11,233 nucleotides of DNA from Nitrospirae bacterium GWC2_57_9. Lineage in GTDB: Bacteria; Nitrospirota; UBA9217. A program made the translations under genes and the position numbers. The notes below the pieces were generated by a model. The model was given only the letters and a program-made list of their open reading frames with translations. It searched no databases and was not told the origin of the DNA. Shown piece by piece: positions 6,101-11,233 of the stretch. Position 1 is the first letter of the stretch; each line of letters begins with the position of its first letter. The stretch is from the NCBI GenBank assembly GCA_001805085.1, contig MHEA01000215.1:1-11233 (forward strand). The letters are read 5' to 3'.

Positions 6101-6142
6101 AAAAAAATCAAAGGGTCGTCATCCGGCCCGGGGCCGGATGAC
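6101..6142 (-). terminator. Palindrome plus T-run, probable intrinsic terminator of the minus strand
   Basis: GTCATCCGGCCC (6118-6129) and GGGCCGGATGAC (6131-6142) are perfect 12-bp inverted arms around a single G. On the minus strand the stem is followed by GACCC, then TTTGA and seven T (6107-6101). The 5-nt gap before the T-rich stretch and the 250-nt distance from the kinase stop make it less than ideal, but it would isolate the NHL operon from the kinase gene. Confidence 0.5.
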
Positions 6143-6165
6143 AAGGAATGAGTGATCGATCTTTT

Positions 6166-6340
6166 AAAGGACAAGAAAGCTTTGACGCGGATTGACGGTG
6201 ATGGATAAGGATTAAGAAGGAAGAATACTTTGACAATGGCCGGCCCTGGTCGTATCCGCGTTCGTGCGTTCAACACATCCCCTGATGTTGGTCCGTGGCT
6301 TTATCCGTGCTTCATCGGCGTGCATCTGCGGCTGAATAAG
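6166..6340 (-). repeat. Dispersed repeat copy B, with two right-hand segments
   Basis: The left part (6166-6216) contains AAGCTTTGAC and GCGGATTGACGGTGATGGAT. The right part has a degenerate CCTGGTCGTATCCGCGTTC unit (6245-6263) and a clearer TTTATCCGTGCTTCATCGGC unit with CATCTGCGGC (about 6300-6333). The left and right parts are roughly complementary, as in copy C at 10077-10199. The copy ends about 54 bp downstream of the kinase stop codon. Confidence 0.6.
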
Positions 6341-6393
6341 AGCCTCGTATTCGCTTTGCCTGTTATCCTTCCGGCTCTTTGCCATCAACCGGT

Positions 6394-8904
6394 TTACCGG
6401 CTGCCGACGGATACGAGCGGAAGATAAACGATGAAGGAAGTGTCCCGCCCCGGCCTGCATGTTACCGCTATGTATCCCTGATGTTCCTTGATGATATCGT
6501 AAACCATCGACAGACCCATGCCGTTCCCCTGCCAGCCGTCTCGCGTCGTGAAGAACGGTTCAAAGATCCTTTCCTGCTCATCCGGGGTCATTTCCTCCCC
6601 GGTATCGCGCACCGAGACCGTGGCGTAGTCGCCTATCACTCCGTATCCGGCGCGCCTGATAAACTCGGAATCCATCGCGGCACGGCCCGTGGCAATCGTT
6701 ATGGCGCCGCCCCGGACCATCCGGTCCCGTGCGTTCAGTACAAGGTTCATGAGCGCGCTCTCCATCCTGGCCGGATCGGCCATGATGAGCAGCGGTCCCG
6801 TGCCGGGGTGTATCACGAGCTCGCATTTTCCGGTCAGCATGGCAGCCAGCAGGGAGCGCCGTTTCCCGACGATATCGTTCATATCCTGAAGGGAACGCTT
6901 CGACTCCTGGCGCGCGCCGAACTCCTTCACGGTCCGCACCAGGAATTCCGCCTGTTCCAGCGTGGAGATGATCTTCCGTTCGAGACCGGGGTCCCTCGGG
7001 CAGTCTTCGCGGTATTCCTGGAGCGTTGCCACATGCCGCAGGTCCTTTACCAGCCTGCCGAGGTCCGCCGAAAGATACTGCGCCATCCGTTCCACCGCGT
7101 CCCGTATCCGCTCATACCGAAGCCTGCCCTCGGTCTGCTTGTGGTCCGTTACATCGAACAGGATGGCGATCACGGCCGCCTGCTCCCCGTATGCGATGAC
7201 CGCCGAACTCATGACAGCCCAGCGCTGGGTCCCGTTCTCCTGGAGCACCCGCACTTCCTGGGAGGCCTGGTGCCTCTGCCGGCCTCCCCGGACCGGACCG
7301 TTCGCATGCACAGGGAACGGAGAATCGGCATGGACAAGGTCGCTGATGGACATCGTGATCAGCTGGCTGGAATGGTATCCGGTCATATCCTCCGCCGCTT
7401 TATTGGCATACACTATCGACGCGTTCCGATGGATAAAGACCGCAGCAGGCATCCCCTCGGCAAGCGTCATGAAGCGTTCCTCGCTCTCCCGGAGGGACGA
7501 CCGGATCTTGCGGGTGATGTCATTCAGCCGGGCATTTTCAAGAGCGCTGGCGGCATGGGCGGCCAGCGTTTCCAGGAACCCGATGTCGCTCTGCCCGAAC
7601 ATCTCTCCGCTTGTTTTCCGGCCCAGGATGAGCGCGCCCAGCAGTCTTTGCTGGAATAAAAGCGGCACGAGTACCTCTCCGCCTATTCCGCGCAGGTACG
7701 TGGTGAGTTGAAACGTTCCGCCGTCGCCCCCTCCGGCAACGTTTGCCAGGACCAGCGAACGGTTGGTTTCCTGCAGTTTCTGCAGTACGATATCGGCAAG
7801 AGAGCGCGAATCCTTCAGGTCCAGGAAGCTGCCTCGCCCTGTTCGCAGCACGAACCCGTCCTCGACGCGGTGGAGGTAAATGCCCGCATCGGCGACGCCA
7901 AGCCCGCCGCAGATAGTCTCGATCAGGGAATCGAGCAGTTCAGGCCCTTCCTTCTTGGAGTTCAGGGTCACGATCGCCTCGCGCATCAGGGTCTCATACC
8001 GGTAGCGGCCCCCGATGATCAGGCTGTCGACGATTGACTGGATCTTGCCGCTGACCGGAGTTCCGAACAGAAAAAAACCGAGGAACGACAGGGAAACGAA
8101 GACCGACAGGGCGGTTCCCAGCGCGGGCGCTACAGCGGACAGCACCGCGAATTGCAGGGCCGAGCAGGCCAGAACCAGGATGATGATGGCAAGCGTGCGC
8201 GAGAAGATGATGCGCATCTCGAAGAGGCTGTGCCGGACGATGGCGTAGAACGTGAGGACCACCCAGGGGAGGCTGAAATAGGAGCCCAAACCCGGCTCTA
8301 CGGCAAGGCCCTCGATCACGGGCATCAGGCCGGCGATGGCTGTGCCCGCGAAGGAGAAGATCAACACCCCGTAAAAAAAATAATTCAGCTGGAACTTCTT
8401 TATCCCGGCCAGCCGGCGCCTCAACCGCACCAGGTCGAATATCAGCCAGAGGGTCATCAAGGCGCCGATGACGCGAGCGGGGGTCTCGAGCGGCCCGGGA
8501 TCGTTGGCATAGGGTATAAGCGAATAGCGGGGCGTGACGATCAGGTCGGTGAACAGGCACAAGGCCAGGACGATCGCCCAGTAGGGGTAGACAATCAATC
8601 CTGCGATGCGGGCGGCCCGGCTCGCTTCGGACCTGAAGTAGAAAAGGAACTGAAAACCGGCGGGAATGGCGAACCACCCGATCCAGTTCAGCCGGGCGAA
8701 AAAATTGAAATCAAGGCCGCGCGAAGCCGTGAGGTACATGACAGCGGTGTTCAGCGAATATGCGGCGGAAAAAAATGCGATGGCCGCCACTGAGCGGTGC
8801 ACGGGAGTGGTTCGCCGGCCCTGGCTCACCAGGAGGAACCCCAGCAGCAGCTCCATAGCGGCGATCGGCAGGAGGGGGTAAGCGATGATCTCGAAGGGGT
8901 TCAT
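6394..8904 (-). CDS. Membrane sensor kinase-like protein (7TM-GAF-PAS-HATPase) lacking the phospho-accepting His
   Basis: Two-component sensor architecture, 836 residues from ATG 8904; residue numbers here count from the in-frame GTG at 8958 (854 residues). The N-terminus holds about eight membrane helices (22-300), like the histidine-kinase 7TM input domain. A GAF domain covers about 335-475 and a PAS domain about 490-608 (AAVFIH, NKAAEDMTGY, FDVTDHK). The dimerisation helix follows the PAS domain. Where kinases of this class have AHDFNN, this one reads AQYLSAD: Q627 (codon CAG, 7078-7080) replaces His. The ATP-binding domain keeps the N-box NLVLNARD (738-745), FEPFFTT (799-805) and GNGMGLSMVY (811-820), but its G1 box is DTGEE, so the second Gly of DxGxG is Glu (E789). 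It may bind ATP without autophosphorylating, or need a partner. No response regulator lies nearby. The ATG is preferred for its GGAG 9 nt upstream. Confidence 0.9.
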   Translation of the reverse strand: MNPFEIIAYPLLPIAAMELLLGFLLVSQGRRTTPVHRSVAAIAFFSAAYSLNTAVMYLTASRGLDFNFFARLNWIGWFAIPAGFQFLFYFRSEASRAARIAGLIVYPYWAIVLALCLFTDLIVTPRYSLIPYANDPGPLETPARVIGALMTLWLIFDLVRLRRRLAGIKKFQLNYFFYGVLIFSFAGTAIAGLMPVIEGLAVEPGLGSYFSLPWVVLTFYAIVRHSLFEMRIIFSRTLAIIILVLACSALQFAVLSAVAPALGTALSVFVSLSFLGFFLFGTPVSGKIQSIVDSLIIGGRYRYETLMREAIVTLNSKKEGPELLDSLIETICGGLGVADAGIYLHRVEDGFVLRTGRGSFLDLKDSRSLADIVLQKLQETNRSLVLANVAGGGDGGTFQLTTYLRGIGGEVLVPLLFQQRLLGALILGRKTSGEMFGQSDIGFLETLAAHAASALENARLNDITRKIRSSLRESEERFMTLAEGMPAAVFIHRNASIVYANKAAEDMTGYHSSQLITMSISDLVHADSPFPVHANGPVRGGRQRHQASQEVRVLQENGTQRWAVMSSAVIAYGEQAAVIAILFDVTDHKQTEGRLRYERIRDAVERMAQYLSADLGRLVKDLRHVATLQEYREDCPRDPGLERKIISTLEQAEFLVRTVKEFGARQESKRSLQDMNDIVGKRRSLLAAMLTGKCELVIHPGTGPLLIMADPARMESALMNLVLNARDRMVRGGAITIATGRAAMDSEFIRRAGYGVIGDYATVSVRDTGEEMTPDEQERIFEPFFTTRDGWQGNGMGLSMVYDIIKEHQGYIAVTCRPGRDTSFIVYLPLVSVGSR

Positions 8905-8961
8905 CGGCCGATGCTCCGGACCGGACGGCTCATACCAGGGAAGGTCGAGAAACTGCACATT

Positions 8962-8977
8962 CGCAAAGGACCGGCCA
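8962..8977 (-). promoter_or_regulatory. Sigma-54-like -24/-12 element before the sensor kinase gene
   Basis: On the minus strand TGGCCG-N5-TTGCG matches TGGC-N7-TTGC exactly at all eight core positions, with correct GG-N10-GC spacing. Transcription would begin near 8951, after the GTG at 8958 and 47 nt before the ATG at 8904. This supports the shorter start. It is sequence-only evidence. Confidence 0.4.
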
Positions 8978-9139
8978 TGAGGCGAGAATAGCAGAGGAAA
9001 AGGTCCGAGTCAAATTGGAAAGGGCCGGGATGCAAAGCGCAAAATTTCAGCATGATGCGGGGGTCCTCGCTACAGTCTATAAATACTATTCACGTAGCAG
9101 CCTCGGGGTAAGGCAAGCCTCGTCTCGCGCAAAGCGACA

Positions 9140-9973
9140 TTATTGGTCCGGGGCCTGTCTTTCCTCCCGCAGCGCGCACGCCGGGTCCGTGTAATAGGTG
9201 GTCCTGCCTTTGATATGCTTCGCGCTGATGCTGAAGCTCTCCCTCCTGCCGTCCAGGAGCATCATCTCGACCTCCGGCGACCGGACCAGGCCGGCATACA
9301 GCAGGTCATCGGGATTCACCTCCATTTTTTCCGGCCGGCTATTGAAAAGGGTCGCGCCCCGCGTACAGGCATCCTGTATCTCCTGCTTTGCCTTCATGTC
9401 CCAGGCCTTCAGCCGGTAACTGGAGAACTGCGGTATCGCGATGGCCGCGAGGATCCCGGCGATGAATATCACCAGTATCGGGGCCAGCACGACAGCCACA
9501 TTGTTCACCCCCCCTGCCCGGGCAATGCTCGCGGTCCGGATAGTATCCGATCCCGGCGCGGCGTTGATCTCCTGCAGTTTTTTCCTGGCATGGCTGTAAT
9601 AGAGGTAATTTCCGGTAAGGCCGAAGACGAACATCATGATGATCCCCAGGTAGGGAATGAAGCCAAGAACCAGGTCGAGCACTGCCCAGAGGTAGAGCTT
9701 CCGGTAGAGCAACCACCAGAAGCCGACCAGGAACGCGGGCCAGTGCCAGGTCAGGGCGAAGGAATCCGCCCCGTTGCGGTTGAAGCTCCGGAACTTGTGA
9801 AGATACTTGTCCGAATTCTTCCCCACGAACAGGGCAAGTTCTTCCTCATTCGAGTCCGCGGCCGGTGCCGTGCCGGCCGCCGAGTCGGGCGTCGACGCGG
9901 TTCCTGCGCCGCACTGCCGGCAGAAGATCTCCCCCTGGCTCACTTCTCCGCTGCATTCCTTGCATGTAGACAT
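9140..9973 (-). CDS. Zinc-ribbon/DUF2628 membrane protein with pilin-like C-terminal part
   Basis: Function unknown. From the ATG at 9973 it has 277 residues. A zinc ribbon C4-C7-C18-C21 opens the protein, followed by an Ala/Thr/Pro-rich linker (23-42). A DUF2628-type segment (about 45-140) has FALTWHWPAFLVGFWWLLYR (72-91) and membrane helices to about 122. A further helix (about 160-182) leads into AGILAAIAIPQFSSYRLKA (172-190), which strongly resembles the N-terminal helix of type IV pilins. The segment to the C-terminus then resembles a minor pilin body. There is no prepilin cleavage site or Glu5 ahead of this helix, so it is not processed as a pilin. A start 40 codons upstream exists but gives an unnatural N-terminus; GAGGAA lies 9 nt before the chosen ATG. 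It could be a membrane sensor or assembly factor. Its neighbours give no clue. Confidence 0.8.
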   Translation of the reverse strand: MSTCKECSGEVSQGEIFCRQCGAGTASTPDSAAGTAPAADSNEEELALFVGKNSDKYLHKFRSFNRNGADSFALTWHWPAFLVGFWWLLYRKLYLWAVLDLVLGFIPYLGIIMMFVFGLTGNYLYYSHARKKLQEINAAPGSDTIRTASIARAGGVNNVAVVLAPILVIFIAGILAAIAIPQFSSYRLKAWDMKAKQEIQDACTRGATLFNSRPEKMEVNPDDLLYAGLVRSPEVEMMLLDGRRESFSISAKHIKGRTTYYTDPACALREERQAPDQ

Positions 9974-10097
9974 TCGTGTCAATTCCTCACTCAAGTTAAG
10001 AATTTGCAAAAAACAGAACCTGTTCGGCCGCTGATTAACGCAGTTTCTCGCGGATCGTAGCCCTAAGCCAAGGGGATCAACACGGATTGACACGAAT
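9972..10097. repeat. 12-bp inverted repeat ATTCGTGTCAAT / ATTGACACGAAT
   Basis: ATTCGTGTCAAT (9972-9983) and ATTGACACGAAT (10086-10097) are exact inverse complements 102 bp apart. The left arm contains the last two bases of the start codon of the zinc-ribbon gene (9971-9973); the right arm belongs to the dispersed repeat copy C. Confidence 0.45.
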
Positions 10098-10199
10098 AAA
10101 AAAGACGATACGGACCTTTCTAGTCCAGGTATCTGCGCTTATCGGCTTCCAACTGCGGCCTGCCTGGTTTTATCCGTGTTCATCTGTGGTTAATAATAC
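10077..10199 (-). repeat. Dispersed repeat copy C, 3' of the SHOCT-protein gene
   Basis: The left part has CAACACGGATTGACACGAAT (from 10078). The right part is GCCTGGTTTTATCCGTGTTC then ATCTGTGGTTAAT (10162-10194), nearly identical to copy A but one 10-nt unit shorter. The two parts are imperfect inverse complements and could fold together. It ends 5 bp from the stop of the exported SHOCT protein. The 231-bp spacer contains no gene. Confidence 0.65.
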
Positions 10200-10204
10200 A
10201 CGTT

Positions 10205-10897
10205 CTAGAGGTCCTTCAGAATCTCTTCCCTTTTGCTCCGGTACTCATCCTTCGTCACCAAGCCCTTTGCCTTGAGCGAATCAAGCTCCTTCAGGCGCTC
10301 TTCGACTGTTTTATCCGGCGTTCCCGCGTTGCCTGCTTTTGCCGGATGGTTGCCTGAAAGCACGTTCGCTACGTCCGTTGACACCTTCCTGCTGATGCTG
10401 ATCGCGCATTTCTTCCAGCTCTTGTTCGAGTGCTCCCGGTACTCGCCCGAGGCAAGCACCCTGCCGTCCGGCTTTTGGAAAACATAACTGACCCTGACGT
10501 TCGCATGGCGGCCGAAGGGGTTCTTGAAGCCGAACTCCACGTCCTCGACTTTGTAGGCCAGAAGATGCCGATATTCCTTTTTCTTCAGGCTGTCTTCCGT
10601 CTCGGCGAAATCTACGCGCAATCCCCGGTCCTCGAGATCGGTGACAATGCTCCTCATCAACCAGTCATCGAGGCTGCGGTAGTAACGCAGATTCTCTCCC
10701 GCGGTCAGCTCCGTGATCGTGCTTCTTGAAATGACCGCGATGTCTAATCCGGCGGCTTGCGGGGTTGGGGCGGAGACGGGCTGGGGAGCGTTGACATCGG
10801 GGCCGGCGGCAGGGGTAAACTCTTCAGCCGAAGTTTCCCGGATCAGCAAGAAGCAGGAACAGGCAATAAGCAGAGCAATGGCAAGTATTTTTTTCAT
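10205..10897 (-). CDS. Exported protein with C-terminal SHOCT domain
   Basis: Precise function unknown. From the ATG at 10897 it has 230 residues. It begins with MKKILAIALLIACSCFLL, a hydrophobic signal sequence. Cleavage at about TSA-E24 is likely; LIAC at 10-13 would also fit a lipobox but lies very close to the N-terminus. A Pro/Ala linker (28-49) follows. The central domain (50-172) includes a DDWLMRSIVTDLEDRGLRVD helix and VEFGFKNPFGRHANVRVSYV, loosely like exported auxiliary lipoproteins that bind envelope partners. Residues 197-229 (VEERLKELDSLKAKGLVTKD, then EYRSKREEILKDL) match SHOCT, a short C-terminal helical domain often found on membrane and exported proteins. GAGGG lies 9 nt before the ATG. 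The longer frame to 11221 is an artefact of open sequence. Confidence 0.8.
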   Translation of the reverse strand: MKKILAIALLIACSCFLLIRETSAEEFTPAAGPDVNAPQPVSAPTPQAAGLDIAVISRSTITELTAGENLRYYRSLDDWLMRSIVTDLEDRGLRVDFAETEDSLKKKEYRHLLAYKVEDVEFGFKNPFGRHANVRVSYVFQKPDGRVLASGEYREHSNKSWKKCAISISRKVSTDVANVLSGNHPAKAGNAGTPDKTVEERLKELDSLKAKGLVTKDEYRSKREEILKDL

Positions 10898-10990
10898 GGT
10901 CTCATTCCCTCGAAGGAACAGGATCAGGTTCTCAGAGGCCACAGAGGGAGGAAAGGACGAAACCAGGCGGGCGTGAGGTATGTACTCGCT

Positions 10991-11019
10991 ACAATAGTAT
11001 AGAAATGGGGAAAAATCAA
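10991..11019 (-). promoter_or_regulatory. Possible promoter of the SHOCT-protein gene
   Basis: On the minus strand TTGATT (11019-11014), 17 nt, then TATTGT (10996-10991). An overlapping TATACT (11001-10996) is a better -10 but has poorer spacing. A start near 10984 gives a leader of about 87 nt. Confidence 0.3.
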
Positions 11020-11137
11020 GGACTTCGATATGCGGTATGTCAACCCGGGTGCGGCAGGCGCAAACCAAAAAATGGGGCCGCTGAAAACTGACGGTTTTAA
11101 TTATTGCAGGTTCTTGCTCGACCTTCTGCACGCTCCT

Positions 11138-11146
11138 TGCTATAAT
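11138..11146 (+). promoter_or_regulatory. Extended -10 promoter TGCTATAAT
   Basis: TG-C-TATAAT is a perfect extended -10 hexamer. No good -35 is present 16-18 bp upstream, which extended -10 promoters tolerate. Transcription would start at 11153 or 11154, so the leader is only about 10 nt and starts almost at the GGAG ribosome site. Confidence 0.6.
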
Positions 11147-11163
11147 AAGAACCGGAGAATAAC

Positions 11164-11233
11164 ATGGAAAAGGTCTGGGAAATAAAAAACCCCGACGAGT
11201 ACCTGAAGCCCCGTAAGACAAAACGGCCGCAGG
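11164..11233 (+). CDS. Start of a plus-strand gene, truncated by the window edge
   Basis: Only 23 codons are visible: MEKVWEIKNPDEYLKPRKTK, then RPQ. GGAG lies 6 nt upstream of the ATG and an extended -10 promoter is correctly placed, so the start looks real. The visible residues are charged, without a signal peptide or membrane helix, so a cytoplasmic protein is likely. I cannot assign a family from this much sequence. Confidence 0.55.
   Translation, partial: MEKVWEIKNPDEYLKPRKTKRPQ

Larger units (their letters stand above)
5950..6393. other. Gene-free spacer between sensor kinase and NHL-cytochrome operon
   Basis: About 440 bp with no convincing gene. It holds the NHL ribosome site, a sigma-54-like element, a 25-bp palindrome with T-run (minus strand), and the most complex copy of the dispersed repeat (6166-6340). 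A perfect TATAAT on the plus strand at 6047-6052 has no usable -35 and no following gene. Confidence 0.6.

Noticed and set aside
6379..7659. 426-residue plus-strand open frame opposite the sensor kinase
   Set aside because: Shadow of the conserved GAF/PAS/HATPase region; rich in Pro, His and Arg and without a recognisable domain.
9020..9120. Possible cyclic-di-GMP riboswitch, from a GATGCAAAGC segment
   Set aside because: The defining conserved CACGCACAGGGCAAACC block is missing, and the orientation leads into no plus-strand gene.
9143..10060. 305-residue plus-strand frame opposite the zinc-ribbon gene
   Set aside because: Antisense to a protein with zinc ribbon and membrane helices; no ribosome site or known domain.
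10898..11221. Longer N-terminus for the SHOCT protein
   Set aside because: The extra 108 residues precede a proper signal peptide and ribosome site, and cross the predicted promoter.

Overview
This is a GC-rich bacterial chromosome segment from a Gram-negative organism. Multiheme c-type cytochrome, NHL-propeller protein, 7TM-GAF-PAS sensor kinase and many short dispersed intergenic repeats together suggest an anaerobic, respiring lineage such as Desulfobacterota/Geobacterales-like or Nitrospirota (Thermodesulfovibrionia-like). This placement is an inference from gene content only and is weak. I see no rRNA, tRNA, CRISPR array, insertion sequence or phage gene.

Layout, left to right. Positions 1-376 hold no gene: an AAAGGAGG-like site at the very edge (probably of a minus-strand gene beginning just outside), a 15-bp palindrome, and remnants of a dispersed repeat. 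A Crp/Fnr-type regulator (377-1006, minus) diverges from a membrane-bound FtsH-type AAA protease (1172-2941, plus). Their 165-bp shared region holds a CRP-type palindrome placed exactly 41.5 bp upstream of the predicted ftsH start site, and a separate consensus-like promoter that would make the regulator mRNA practically leaderless. A repeat mosaic (about 2960-3320) follows ftsH and runs into the 3' end of a tRNA-dihydrouridine synthase gene (3284-4306, minus). That gene also appears leaderless.

Next is a two-gene minus-strand operon: an exported NHL-repeat beta-propeller protein (5050-5949) and an exported five-heme cytochrome (4451-5053), joined by an ATGA stop/start overlap. A spacer of about 440 bp with a terminator-like palindrome and a dispersed repeat separates it from a large membrane sensor kinase (6394-8904 or 8958, minus). 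This kinase has the ATP-binding domain but carries Gln at the place of the phospho-accepting His. Further right are a zinc-ribbon/DUF2628 membrane protein with a pilin-like C-terminal part (9140-9973, minus) and an exported SHOCT-domain protein (10205-10897, minus). The first 70 bp of a plus-strand gene with a clear extended -10 promoter close the window (11164 onward).

Common threads. The cytochrome/NHL pair is the likely electron-transfer module, and both it and the sensor kinase have sigma-54-like -24/-12 sequences in front. The regulator and FtsH look like an envelope protein quality-control unit under a CRP-type switch. Copies of one dispersed repeat with a 10-nt internal period (TTTATCCGTG-type) sit just downstream of three of the minus-strand genes, always in the same orientation. 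The best candidates for something new are the His-less kinase, the CRP-site/ftsH arrangement with paired leaderless genes, and the pilin-like/DUF2628 fusion.
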